From the NCBI GenBank assembly GCA_964545385.1, contig CAZJFG010000010.1:1-30032 (forward strand): DNA of 30,032 bases, given 5' to 3'. The stretch comes from GCA-002780795 sp964545385. Lineage in GTDB: Bacteria; Patescibacteriota; Microgenomatia; UBA1406; GWC2-37-13. The notes under the pieces were generated by a model that saw only the letters and a program-made list of their open reading frames with translations, ran no database searches and had not been told where the DNA came from. Shown piece after piece: positions 6,375 through 14,708 of this stretch (positions are counted from its first letter, which is position 1; every line of letters begins with the position of its first letter). A program made the position numbers and the translations under genes.

Positions 6375-6719
6375 ATGGTACGCGTTAAACCAGGGACACA
6401 AACCAGAAGAAAACATAAAAAAGTTTTAAAACTTGCCAAAGGGTATTGGATGACTCGACATAAGCAAATTAAAAAAGCTTATGAAGCAGTTTTGCACGCC
6501 GGTGAATATGCTTTTACCGGACGCAAAAGAAAAAAAAGAGATTTTCGTAGTCTTTGGATTACAAGAATTAACGCCGCACTTGACAGTACAGACATGAGTT
6601 ATAGCCAGTTTATTAATCTTCTCAAGAAAAAAAATATTCAGCTTGACAGAAAAATTTTATCTCAAATCGCCATAGATTATCCAAAAGTATTTGAAAAAAT
6701 AGTGGCTGATGTGAAATAA
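6375..6719 (+). CDS. rplT: 50S ribosomal protein L20
   Basis: 114 residues, close to the usual 115-120. The basic N-terminal extension MVRVKPGTQTRRKHKKVLKL and the core segment RSLWITRINAA are L20 signatures. It binds 23S rRNA early in 50S assembly; in other bacteria it also represses the infC-rpmI-rplT message. I could not identify an rRNA-mimicking leader site here, and the compact spacing leaves little room for one upstream of rpmI. pheS follows after 14 bp. Confidence 0.96.
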   Translation: MVRVKPGTQTRRKHKKVLKLAKGYWMTRHKQIKKAYEAVLHAGEYAFTGRKRKKRDFRSLWITRINAALDSTDMSYSQFINLLKKKNIQLDRKILSQIAIDYPKVFEKIVADVK

Positions 6720-6733
6720 TATCCTATAAGCAC

Positions 6734-7774
6734 ATGGATCAAATCGACAAACTTCTATCCACAATCAAGGAATTAATCGCACAGGTTGATTCGGAAGATA
6801 CTCTCGACGAACTAAGAATAAAGTACCTGGGAAGAAACGGTCTTATAAACGATCTTCTAAAACAAATAAAAAATATTGAAGAACCGCAAAAAAAAATTTA
6901 TGGCCAAAAAGTAAACGAATTAAAAACTACGATTAAGCAACTAATCAATGTAAAGGAAGAGGAGTTCTTTCAAAAAAAAACCCGTCAAAAATTGATTGAT
7001 CCGACGCTTCCCGGGAAAAAATATCCAAAAGGCAGCCTGCATATAATTACATATGCCATTGAGGAAATTACCAAAATATTTGAAAAGATCGGATTTATTA
7101 ATATGTCTTATCCAGAGGTGGAATGGGACTACTTTGCCTTCGAGGCTTTAAATATGCCAAGCAATCACCCGGCTCGGGATGACTTTGAAACTTCATTTAT
7201 CGACAGCCCGCCCGACAAGAAGATGGGAAAAATGGTTCTTACTCCGCATACTTCATCGGGTGAAGTGCGAGAAATGCTTCGCATGGGTACACCACCTATC
7301 CGAATGATGAATATCTCTAAATGTTACCGACCAAACTGGGACGCCACTCATACGCCAATGTTTTACCAGTTTGAAGGACTCTGCGTAGATCGTGGAATAA
7401 ATATAACACATCTTAAGGGTACGCTTGATTATTTTGTAAAAGAGTATTTTGGCGGCGATCGCAATATTCGACTTCGTCCATTTCATTTTCAGTTTACAGA
7501 ACCATCGTTTGAAGTAGACATAAGTTGTAAAATCTGTGATGGAACAGGAAAAGTAAAAGGCGAAAAATGCAAGGTATGTAAGTCCGGTTGGCTTGAGCTC
7601 GGTGGTACAGGTATGACTCATCCAAATGTTTTGAAAGCAGGAAAAATAAATCCTGAGATTTATACCGGCTGGGCTTTTGGTTTTGGTATCGAAAGAGTGA
7701 TCATGATGAAATATAAACTTGACGACATTAGAAATTATTACGCAGGAGATATAAGATTTTTGGAACAATTCTGA
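6734..7774 (+). CDS. pheS: Phenylalanine-tRNA ligase alpha subunit
   Basis: Catalytic subunit of the alpha2-beta2 class II PheRS. 346 residues. The N-terminal coiled coil (about 1-85) contains the family segment KYLGRNGLINDLLKQI. The core follows with NHPARD at about 139-144, LTPHTSS for motif 2 entry, FYQFEGL at about 213-219 and FGFGIERVIMMKY for motif 3. A Cys-rich insertion, CKICDGTGKVKGEKCKVC (four Cys in two CxxC pairs), precedes GTGMTHPNVL and is a recurrent PheS variant. TAATAT at 6717-6722 could act as a -10 box, but cotranscription with rplT is more likely given the 14-bp gap. Its partner pheT begins 21 bp downstream. Confidence 0.96.
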   Translation: MDQIDKLLSTIKELIAQVDSEDTLDELRIKYLGRNGLINDLLKQIKNIEEPQKKIYGQKVNELKTTIKQLINVKEEEFFQKKTRQKLIDPTLPGKKYPKGSLHIITYAIEEITKIFEKIGFINMSYPEVEWDYFAFEALNMPSNHPARDDFETSFIDSPPDKKMGKMVLTPHTSSGEVREMLRMGTPPIRMMNISKCYRPNWDATHTPMFYQFEGLCVDRGINITHLKGTLDYFVKEYFGGDRNIRLRPFHFQFTEPSFEVDISCKICDGTGKVKGEKCKVCKSGWLELGGTGMTHPNVLKAGKINPEIYTGWAFGFGIERVIMMKYKLDDIRNYYAGDIRFLEQF

Positions 7775-7795
7775 ATTTAATGTTTTAAATTTATT

Positions 7796-9664
7796 ATGAA
7801 CATCAAAATTACTTACGACTGGCTTTTGGAATATCTGGAAACGTATGCTGAACCATATGAAATACAAAAGTACCTGTCTTTATGCGGACCTTCTGTTGAA
7901 AGAGTTGATAAGGTAGGAAATGATTATGTTTTTGATATAGAAATAACATCCAACCGAGTCGACATGGCATCGGTTTTCGGGATCGCTCAGGAAGCGGCCG
8001 TTATTTTACCTCGGTTTGGTAAAAAAGCTTATCTTAAATTTAACCCACTAAAAGAATACGTCTTTGAAAAAATTAAAAGTAAATATACTGATAAATATTC
8101 ACTTAAAGTAAATATTAAAGATCAAAGTCTTTGTTCAAGATTCGCAGCTTTAGTTTTTGAGAATATTAAAATTGCTCCAAGTCCCGAAAAAATCGGTAGT
8201 CGGCTGGAACTTTGCGGAATTCGTTCAATCAATAATGTAGTCGATATTTCCAATTACCTAATGCTTTCTTTAGGCCAACCTGTACATGTTTTTGATTTTG
8301 ACAAAATAAGAAAATCGACAATGATTCTGAGAAAAAGTAAAAAAGGAGAAAAAATTACTACTTTGGATAAAAAAGAGATTACTTTGCCGGGTAACGATAT
8401 TGTCATAGAAGACGGTGAAGGAAGATTAATCGACCTCTGCGGCCTTATGGGTGGAGCAAACTCTGCTGTTTCTGACAAGACAAAAAATATTCTACTTTTT
8501 GTTCAAACATATGACAAAAACCTTATAAGAAAAACAACGATGACAACCGGTCAACGGACTAATGCTGCCACTCTTTTTGAAAAAGGCCTTGATCCGGAAC
8601 GAGTTGAGCAAACGCTTGTTTACGGAACAAAACTTATTGAAGAAATGACGCAAGGCAAGATTGCTTCAAGCGTTATCGATATCTATCCAAATAAAATTGA
8701 AAAAAAAACAATTACGGCCGAGATGTCGATTTTTGAAAAAATTATTGGAATTAAAATTCCGGAAAATGAAATTTTGGAAATTCTGTCTTCTTTAGGTTTT
8801 GAGAGAGAGAAAAAAAATGTTTATTATATTCCTTCCTGGCGACAAAATGATATTAACACTAAGGAAGATTTAGTCGAGGAAGTGGCCAGAATTTACGGTT
8901 ACAACAGTCTGCCAAACAATCTTCAGCCGATTGTCTATCTAAAACAACCTGATGAAATTGAAAGTTTGTTTAAAATACAAAACAAGATAAAATATTTACT
9001 CAAACATCTGGGCTTGAACGAAGTTCTTAACTACTCGATGATTTCTAAATCAATGATAGAAATGAACGGTTTAAAAACTGAAAATCATCTCCGACTTTCA
9101 AATAGTATCTCCGAAGAGATTGAATATCTCCGGACCAGCCTTATACCCTCATTAATTAAAAATATAAAAGATAACTCTGGGAAAAAAGAAGAAATAAAGC
9201 TTTTTGAAATTGCCAAAGCATATATGCCAAGAAAAAATAATTTACCTGAAGAACCATATAAATTGGGAATCGCGACAAATACCGATTATTTTGATCTTAA
9301 AGGAATCGTAGAAGCAATTTTACGGGAACTAAACATTAAGGATTTTTCTTTCGATATAAAAACCAACGGAAACATCTTTGTATGTGAAATTGATCTGGAA
9401 AAACTTATTGAAAAATATAAAGCCTTTCCTGAGTACAAACCGATCATTCCTTTTGCCGTCATAAAACTTGATAAAACATTTAGACTGTCGAATAAATTAA
9501 CTTATGCTTCGATTGAAAAAATGGCTAAAAAATCGGCATTTTTAAAAAATATGGAAGTTGTATCCTTATTTGAAGATAAACTGACTATCCGCTTCTATTA
9601 CCAAGCAGCTAACCGCAATTTGACGGAGGATGAGGCAAAAAAAGAACTCCGTTCAGTACAATAA
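7796..9664 (+). CDS. pheT: Phenylalanine-tRNA ligase beta subunit, short form
   Basis: 622 residues, against roughly 800 in most bacteria. N-terminal B1 piece MNIKITYDWLLEYLE runs by residue 45 straight into DIEITSNRVDMASVFGIAQE, so the EMAP-II/OB-fold tRNA-binding domain usually inserted here is missing. B3/B4 editing region follows (INNVVDISNYLML, GQPVHVFDFDKI, GLMGG). B5 and the catalytic-like core contain DLVEEVARIYGYN and YLRTSLIPSL, and the C-terminal ferredoxin-fold anticodon-binding domain is kept (PFAVIKLDKTFRL to the end). An AATTTAA...TTAAATT inverted repeat lies between pheS and pheT and may be incidental. It converges on the PBP1A gene with 4 bp between stops and no terminator room. 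Confidence 0.95.
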   Translation: MNIKITYDWLLEYLETYAEPYEIQKYLSLCGPSVERVDKVGNDYVFDIEITSNRVDMASVFGIAQEAAVILPRFGKKAYLKFNPLKEYVFEKIKSKYTDKYSLKVNIKDQSLCSRFAALVFENIKIAPSPEKIGSRLELCGIRSINNVVDISNYLMLSLGQPVHVFDFDKIRKSTMILRKSKKGEKITTLDKKEITLPGNDIVIEDGEGRLIDLCGLMGGANSAVSDKTKNILLFVQTYDKNLIRKTTMTTGQRTNAATLFEKGLDPERVEQTLVYGTKLIEEMTQGKIASSVIDIYPNKIEKKTITAEMSIFEKIIGIKIPENEILEILSSLGFEREKKNVYYIPSWRQNDINTKEDLVEEVARIYGYNSLPNNLQPIVYLKQPDEIESLFKIQNKIKYLLKHLGLNEVLNYSMISKSMIEMNGLKTENHLRLSNSISEEIEYLRTSLIPSLIKNIKDNSGKKEEIKLFEIAKAYMPRKNNLPEEPYKLGIATNTDYFDLKGIVEAILRELNIKDFSFDIKTNGNIFVCEIDLEKLIEKYKAFPEYKPIIPFAVIKLDKTFRLSNKLTYASIEKMAKKSAFLKNMEVVSLFEDKLTIRFYYQAANRNLTEDEAKKELRSVQ

Positions 9665-9668
9665 ATAC

Positions 9669-12197
9669 TTAATCAACCGATTGGTTGACGCCGAATTTTA
9701 TTGTGGACTCGGCAGACTTGTCTTTTGAATTTGTTGCTTTTATTTTAAATTCATAAATACCATCTGACAGATTCACACTTTCATCTATCTCTTTTTTATT
9801 TTCATCGTAGTTTTTGATTTCATTACCGTTTATATATATTTTTACATTTTTAATATCGTAGTTTGAGGTAATTTTCGCCTTCAAATTTACCGTATTGTTT
9901 GACAGTTTTTCTTTATTGCCGGGCGAGGTCAAGGAAACAACCACATCTTCAACCGACGCATCAGAGGTTTCGGTCGGTGGCTTAAATTTATCGTCGCTTT
10001 GCTCACGCGCCCAGGCGTCAATTGCTTCCTGCCAGCGGTTTTTCCCATCTGTTGAAACCGGATCGCTTTCCGAAATAATAATATAATCTTTTTCATCGTA
10101 ATTACCGTTTTTAATCTCAACATCGTTGGCAATTTTTCCTGTTGATTTTGAAATTTTTAATTTTTTATAGAAAGGAGAAATGTCTTTTGGCTCTGTCCCA
10201 TCAATAAAATATTCACTGCGTGTCGGATAACCATCTTTTGGCAAACCACCAAGATATGCATCTACTTGAAGTGCTTTTACTTTGTCCGGTTTATCCATAA
10301 TTCCATCCTCGTAATTTCCCAGCTTGCCAGATAAAATCTGGCGCATCAGTTCATACCAGATAGAGGAGGCACCGGTTGCGCCCGACGCCAGTTTTGGATC
10401 CATCTTCGAGTTGTCGTTGTTTCCGACCCAAACACCAACAGTCACTGACTTAGTGTAACCAACCGCCCAGTTATCTCGCTTGTCATCCGTCGTCCCGGTC
10501 TTAACAGCCACAGTCTTCCCAGGCACGTTAAGATAAGAGTTAGGTCCAAAAACATCAAGTCTGGCATTGTTATCCGATAAAATATGTGAAATCAAAAAAG
10601 CTGACTCTTCACTTAAAACTCTTTCATTTTGACCTTTTTTTTGTTTATAGATCGTTTTGTTATTATAGTTTTTTACCTCGACAACGGACTGAACATTTTT
10701 TTTAATTCCTCCTCTGGCAAATACGGAGAAAGCTGAAGTTAGATCAAGAAGAGTAACCTCACCTCCTCCTAAAGTGATTGACAGCCCAAAACGATTTAAA
10801 TTTTCTTCAGTCGGTGCAAGAGTTGTTAAGCCCATTTTGTTGGCTTGTTCAAGAAAACTACGGACACCAATCATGGCCAGAAGTTTGACCGCCGGTACAT
10901 TTATAGAGTTACCCAAAGCGAAACGGAGTTGGACCGGCCCTCTAAATTTACCGTCATAGTTTACCGGAACATAATCTTCTTCACCCTCAGCCGGAAAAGA
11001 AGTTTTCACATCCATAAGGATGGTCGACGGAGTATAACCCTTTTCAAAGGCTGTTGCATAAGTGATTGGTTTGATAGCAGATCCGGGTTGGCGCAGACCA
11101 AGAGCAGCATTAAACTTACCGAACTTCTCGTCAAAATAATCATAAGAACCAACCATTGCTAGTATCTCGCCCGTTTTTGAATCAAGAACAACAACCGCCG
11201 CATTGGTTGCATTGAGTTTTTTCACCGTCTCTATCTCCTCTTTTACAATTTCCTCAATTTTTGCCTGTACTTTGGCATCAAGCGTTGTTTTCACCTTTAA
11301 ACCCTGCTCAAAAATCTTTGATCCGTATTCTTTCTCAAGAAAATCTTTGACATAAAAAACGAAATGAGGTGCATTGATGGCGAATTTGGCACCCGAAAAT
11401 TTAACAGAATCAATTTTTTTTAAATTTGCTTGTTCCTCAGCTTTTGTAATATATCCGTCTTCGCGCATCCTGCGCAATACATCTTTAGTCCGACCTTTCC
11501 AAGCATCTTTGGTTCCAATTAGCGGCGAATAATAAGGTGGCCTCTGAGGAAGGCCGGCCAGAATGGCCGACTCAAGAAGCGTGAGTTCTTTTGGAGATTT
11601 ACCAAAATAACCTTGAGAAGCTGAAGCAACTCCGTAAAAACTTCCTCCATAAGGAGCTTCGTTTAAATACATTTCCAGAATCTGATCTTTTGTATAACGC
11701 CTTTCAACTTCAATCGCCAGAATCAGTTCTTTAATCTTTCTTGAGACCGTCTGACTGGAATCCAGCAGCACATTTTTGATAAGCTGTTGTGTGATGGTTG
11801 AACCACTTTGCAATCCACGACGAAAGATAATGTTAATCCCCGCCCGAATCATTCCAATTTCTGAGATTCCTTTGTGTTTGTAAAAATTTTTATCTTCAAT
11901 GGCAATTGTTGCTTTTTTCAATGCGTCCGGAATATCGGAAAAAGCAACAGGCAGTCTATTTTTATCTTTATAGATTTCGTAAAGTATTTCACCATCACGA
12001 TCATAAAAAATCGAAGAATAACTGTTTGTTTGGGAAAGTTTACCTGGAGACGGAAGATCGCGGGCAAACCAAGCAAAGACAATAAAAGAAAAAATAAAAC
12101 CAAAAAAAATCAACCCTAAAAGGACAATCAGGCATTTATAGATAAGTTGTTCTTTGCGGTAACGATTGCGTACTCGATATCTTCTTGATGCTAACAT
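9669..12197 (-). CDS. Bifunctional class A penicillin-binding protein (PBP1A) with Ig-like tail
   Basis: Membrane-anchored peptidoglycan glycosyltransferase and DD-transpeptidase. From the ATG at 12197 it has 842 residues: basic cytoplasmic head, one membrane helix at about 22-44, GT51 domain with Glu101 in AIEDKNFYKHKG and the GSTITQQLIKN and ERRYTKDQILEMYLNEAPYG motifs, then a transpeptidase with Ser373 (GSAIK), SIN at 431-433 and KTGTT at 566-570. The last ~90 residues look like a bacterial Ig-like domain (VVVSLTSPGNKEKLSNNTV...) that may bind wall or surface polymer. The frame stays open to another ATG at 12254, but that would overlap the divergent micro-ORF. A TATTAT box at 12213-12208 fits the 12197 start with a very short leader. 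Gene symbol left blank because class A subtypes are not reliably separable here. Confidence 0.92.
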   Translation of the reverse strand: MLASRRYRVRNRYRKEQLIYKCLIVLLGLIFFGFIFSFIVFAWFARDLPSPGKLSQTNSYSSIFYDRDGEILYEIYKDKNRLPVAFSDIPDALKKATIAIEDKNFYKHKGISEIGMIRAGINIIFRRGLQSGSTITQQLIKNVLLDSSQTVSRKIKELILAIEVERRYTKDQILEMYLNEAPYGGSFYGVASASQGYFGKSPKELTLLESAILAGLPQRPPYYSPLIGTKDAWKGRTKDVLRRMREDGYITKAEEQANLKKIDSVKFSGAKFAINAPHFVFYVKDFLEKEYGSKIFEQGLKVKTTLDAKVQAKIEEIVKEEIETVKKLNATNAAVVVLDSKTGEILAMVGSYDYFDEKFGKFNAALGLRQPGSAIKPITYATAFEKGYTPSTILMDVKTSFPAEGEEDYVPVNYDGKFRGPVQLRFALGNSINVPAVKLLAMIGVRSFLEQANKMGLTTLAPTEENLNRFGLSITLGGGEVTLLDLTSAFSVFARGGIKKNVQSVVEVKNYNNKTIYKQKKGQNERVLSEESAFLISHILSDNNARLDVFGPNSYLNVPGKTVAVKTGTTDDKRDNWAVGYTKSVTVGVWVGNNDNSKMDPKLASGATGASSIWYELMRQILSGKLGNYEDGIMDKPDKVKALQVDAYLGGLPKDGYPTRSEYFIDGTEPKDISPFYKKLKISKSTGKIANDVEIKNGNYDEKDYIIISESDPVSTDGKNRWQEAIDAWAREQSDDKFKPPTETSDASVEDVVVSLTSPGNKEKLSNNTVNLKAKITSNYDIKNVKIYINGNEIKNYDENKKEIDESVNLSDGIYEFKIKATNSKDKSAESTIKFGVNQSVD

Positions 12198-12213
12198 TAG
12201 ATTAAGTATAATA
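12185..12213. promoter_or_regulatory. Overlapping divergent promoters (micro-ORF/recG and PBP1A)
   Basis: Plus strand: TTGATG (12185-12190), 16 bp, TATAAT (12207-12212), then 7 nt to the micro-ORF ATG at 12220. Minus strand: TATTAT (12213-12208), then 10 nt to the PBP1A ATG at 12197, without a clear -35. The two -10 boxes overlap almost completely, so the two directions should compete for polymerase. Confidence 0.6.
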
Positions 12214-12219
12214 TATATC

Positions 12220-12330
12220 ATGAAAATCAGAAAGTTTTTTAAGCGAGAAAACATTTGGAGAATAATTGTTATTATTTCATCAATTCTTTTGATCGCAACA
12301 TCATTAACACCCTTTTTATTGTTAAGATGA
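12220..12330 (+). CDS. 36-residue single-pass membrane micro-protein, coupled to recG
   Basis: Reading frame from the ATG at 12220 to TGA at 12328-12330. The N-terminus MKIRKFFKRENIWR is strongly basic, followed by one hydrophobic helix (IIVIISSILLIATSLTPFLLL) ending in Arg, as in a small inner-membrane protein with the N-terminus in the cytoplasm. Support for being real: a TTGATG-16-TATAAT promoter puts the predicted mRNA start right at its ATG, and its stop overlaps the recG start as ATGA. Small Lys/Arg-rich one-helix proteins of this look occur in CPR genomes (recollection, not a search). Function unknown. It overlaps only the rejected N-terminal extension of PBP1A on the other strand. Confidence 0.65.
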   Translation: MKIRKFFKRENIWRIIVIISSILLIATSLTPFLLLR

Positions 12331-14405
12331 ATCTAGATACACCAATAAGCTCTCTTTATAGAACAAGTTCAATTACCATTAGACGGTTGCAATCGATAGG
12401 AATCAGTAATTATTGGGATCTTTTAAACTATTTCCCATTTCGTTACCAAGATTTTAGCCTTAACTCCTTGATTGCCAAAGTTCAACCTGGAGAAACAGTA
12501 ACAATAACCGGAAAAATTACTCAAACTCAAAATCAATACACCAAAACCGGTCTTAGGATTCAAAAAGTAGTCGTTGAAGACAGATCTGGAAAAATTGAAA
12601 TAAATTGGTACAATCAACCATATCTTATTCGTCTTTTTCGAATTGGTGAGCTAATTTCAGTTTCTGGAGTGATTGAAAAGTTTGGACGTAAACTTTTTGT
12701 CCGACCGATGGAATATGAACTAACAGAAAACAGAATTCACACCGGAAGAATTATTCCTATTTATTCTGAGAAAAAAGGTCTTTCTTCAAGAGTGATTCGA
12801 GAAAAAATTTTCTGGTTAATTTCTCAAATTGATTTTCTTGAGGATCCTTTACCAAAAAACATTATTAAATATAACCAATTAATTGATACTTTGACTGCTT
12901 ATAAAAACATTCATTTCCCCAAAAATAAGACTGTTATTGGAGAAGCTAAAAACAGGCTTGGATTTGACGAACTTTTTATTATCCAACTTTCAAATTTACT
13001 TCTCAAAAAAACCTGGGAAAAACAGAGAGTAGTAAAACCTTTTAATATCAATCACGGAAAAATCAGCGATTTTATAACCAAACTTCCTTTTAAATTGACC
13101 GAAAGTCAGGAAAAAGTAATTTCAGAAATTATTTCTGATTTAAAACTGGAAAAACCAATGAACCGCTTTTTACAAGGAGATGTTGGTTCTGGAAAAACAG
13201 TGGTTGCAGCTACAGCCTGTTATACTACCTATCTAAACGGGCTCCAGTCGCTTTTTATGGCACCGACCGAAATCCTTGCCAATCAACATTTTGAAACCAT
13301 TAAAAAACTGTTTGAATCTCAAAACAAAGGTCAAAAACCAACAATCTCCCTGTTAACAAGTAAAAAATATCAAGTATCAAATATCAAGAAAAAAGAAGCA
13401 AAAAAAGTCTTTAATACTAAACACTTAACACTTAATACTGATATTGTTATTGGTACTCACGCTTTGCTAAATAATAAACTAAAGTTTGAAAAAGTTGGTT
13501 TGGTAGTCATCGACGAACAACATCGCTTTGGCGTTAACCAAAGAGCTCTGCTTCAAAAAAAATCAATTAATCCTCATCTTTTGACTATGACCGCTACTCC
13601 TATTCCAAGAACTGTAGCTTTAACCCTGTATGGAAATCTAGATATTTCTTATATTGACCAAATGCCTCCTGGTCGACTTGCTGTCAAAACCTATTTTGTC
13701 AGTAAAGAAAAAAGGAACGGATGTTACAATTGGATAAAATCACAGATTACAGAATTTAAGTCTCAGGCTTTTATTATATGCCCGTTAATTGAGGAGTCCG
13801 AAAGCGAAACGATGAAATCTGTAAAGGCTGTCCGGAAAGAGTACGAATATTTGAGAAAACAGATTTTTCCGGATTTACGACTCGCGTTGTTGCACGGAAA
13901 AATAAAATCCAAAGAAAAGGAAAAGATAATGGAAGATTTCAAAAATAAAAAATACGATATTTTAGTCGCAACCCCGGTTGTTGAGGTTGGAATTGATATA
14001 AGTGATGCAACCATCATAATTATAGAAGCGGCGGAAAGATATGGTCTGGCAAGTTTACATCAACTGCGTGGTCGGGTTGGTCGGGGAGATAAGCAGTCTT
14101 ATTGTTTTCTTTTTTCGGAAAAGAATGAAGTTCACGTGATCAATCGCCTTAATTTTTTTGCCAAAACAAATTCAGGACTTCATCTTGCTGAATATGATTT
14201 TAAGCATCGGGGACCGGGCGCTATTTTTGGCACTCTACAACACGGATTTATCGATCTTAAAGTTGCATCTCTAGCGGATATTGATTTAATCCAAAAAACA
14301 AAATCCGCTACTCAATATTTTCTTAGTCACTACAAAATTGAAGATTTTAAAGAACTTTCTCATCAAGTAAATAAACGCCAAAACAGTAATATTACCAACA
14401 ACTGA
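12327..14405 (+). CDS. recG: ATP-dependent DNA helicase RecG
   Basis: Superfamily 2 branch-migration helicase that remodels stalled forks and Holliday junctions. 692 residues from ATG 12327; the upstream open frame (TTG at 12255) lacks recG similarity. The N-terminal wedge/OB region includes RYQDFS and ITGKITQTQ. Helicase motifs: GDVGSGKT at 284-291, APTEILANQH, VVIDEQHRFG with DEQH at 396-399, MTATPIPRT, TPVVEVGIDI and LHQLRGRVGRG. The C-terminal part includes the family segment AEYDFKHRGPGAIFGTLQHG. Between motifs Ia and II a loop is encoded by 7-bp repeats. Start codon overlaps the micro-ORF stop. It ends 153 bp before rpmF. Confidence 0.95.
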   Translation: MNLDTPISSLYRTSSITIRRLQSIGISNYWDLLNYFPFRYQDFSLNSLIAKVQPGETVTITGKITQTQNQYTKTGLRIQKVVVEDRSGKIEINWYNQPYLIRLFRIGELISVSGVIEKFGRKLFVRPMEYELTENRIHTGRIIPIYSEKKGLSSRVIREKIFWLISQIDFLEDPLPKNIIKYNQLIDTLTAYKNIHFPKNKTVIGEAKNRLGFDELFIIQLSNLLLKKTWEKQRVVKPFNINHGKISDFITKLPFKLTESQEKVISEIISDLKLEKPMNRFLQGDVGSGKTVVAATACYTTYLNGLQSLFMAPTEILANQHFETIKKLFESQNKGQKPTISLLTSKKYQVSNIKKKEAKKVFNTKHLTLNTDIVIGTHALLNNKLKFEKVGLVVIDEQHRFGVNQRALLQKKSINPHLLTMTATPIPRTVALTLYGNLDISYIDQMPPGRLAVKTYFVSKEKRNGCYNWIKSQITEFKSQAFIICPLIEESESETMKSVKAVRKEYEYLRKQIFPDLRLALLHGKIKSKEKEKIMEDFKNKKYDILVATPVVEVGIDISDATIIIIEAAERYGLASLHQLRGRVGRGDKQSYCFLFSEKNEVHVINRLNFFAKTNSGLHLAEYDFKHRGPGAIFGTLQHGFIDLKVASLADIDLIQKTKSATQYFLSHYKIEDFKELSHQVNKRQNSNITNN
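13366..13439 (+). repeat. Two heptamer tandem arrays inside recG
   Basis: First array 13366-13386: AATATCA, AGTATCA, AATATCA. Second array 13412-13439: TAATACT, AAACACT, TAACACT, TAATACT. They encode KYQVSNIK and NTKHLTLNT, in a segment where RecG proteins usually carry a short variable linker before the DIVIGTHALL strand. The 25 bp between them are A-rich. The unit resembles the heptamer in the wzy-like gene (AAGTATC/AAGTACT). Confidence 0.7.
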
Positions 14406-14418
14406 AAAAATACACTTT

Positions 14419-14434
14419 AATGTTTTAAAACATT
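14419..14434. other. 16-bp perfect palindrome between recG and rpmF
   Basis: AATGTTTTAAAACATT equals its own reverse complement. It is not followed by a T-run and is AT-rich, so it is a poor terminator. It could be an operator, or chance in AT-rich DNA. It lies about 40 bp upstream of the rpmF -10 box. Confidence 0.3.
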
Positions 14435-14473
14435 GTAGTAGGTCTAAAATTCCTCAATTACCACTTTTAAATT

Positions 14474-14482
14474 TGATATAAT
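14474..14482 (+). promoter_or_regulatory. Extended -10 promoter for rpmF-nusB-rnc
   Basis: TGATATAAT: TG at 14474-14475, one base, then TATAAT at 14477-14482, the extended -10 form that needs little -35 contact. Transcription would begin near 14489, leaving a leader of about 70 nt made almost only of A and T with tandem heptamers. Confidence 0.5.
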
Positions 14483-14530
14483 AAGTAATTATTCCAATTT
14501 TAATATTTGTTATTTTGTTATATTTTGTTA

Positions 14531-14558
14531 TTTAGTATTTATATTTAATATTTAATTT
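14531..14558 (+). repeat. Heptamer tandem array in the rpmF leader
   Basis: Four consecutive heptamers TTTAGTA, TTTATAT, TTAATAT, TTAATTT end directly at the rpmF ATG. The 30 bp before it contain repeats of TTTTGTTA. They are AT-only copies of the same 7-bp style seen inside recG and the wzy-like gene. Confidence 0.5.
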
Positions 14559-14708
14559 ATGGCTCCTTTGCCAAAACGAAAACATTCCACTCAAAGAAAA
14601 GGGAAAAGGATACTAACTAGAAAACAAGGTTTTCCAAAACTTGTTAAATGCCAAAATTGCGGTAAACCAAAGTTGGCGCACCGAATTTGCAAATATTGCA
14701 ATAAATAA
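14559..14708 (+). CDS. rpmF: 50S ribosomal protein L32
   Basis: 49 residues, translated directly from the sequence: begins MAPLPKRKHSTQRKGKR and ends with a zinc ribbon CQNCGKPKLAHRICKYC (Cys37, Cys40, Cys50-type spacing compressed to two CxxC pairs). The MA-P-KRK-S start and the two CxxC pairs are characteristic of the Zn-containing form of L32. Length is somewhat below the usual 55-60 residues. Its TAA stop shares one base with the nusB ATG (TAATG), so translation is coupled. Confidence 0.92.
   Translation: MAPLPKRKHSTQRKGKRILTRKQGFPKLVKCQNCGKPKLAHRICKYCNK

Noticed and set aside
7253..7867. 204-codon open frame on the minus strand over pheS and the pheT start
   Set aside because: Antisense shadow of pheS/pheT with no protein-like pattern; both sense genes are certain.
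12198..12254. PBP1A start at 12254
   Set aside because: The extra hydrophobic stretch is antisense to the coupled micro-ORF, and a -10 box fits the 12197 ATG better. Not excluded.
12255..12326. recG extension from TTG 12255
   Set aside because: No similarity to RecG; the ATGA coupling at 12327 is convincing.
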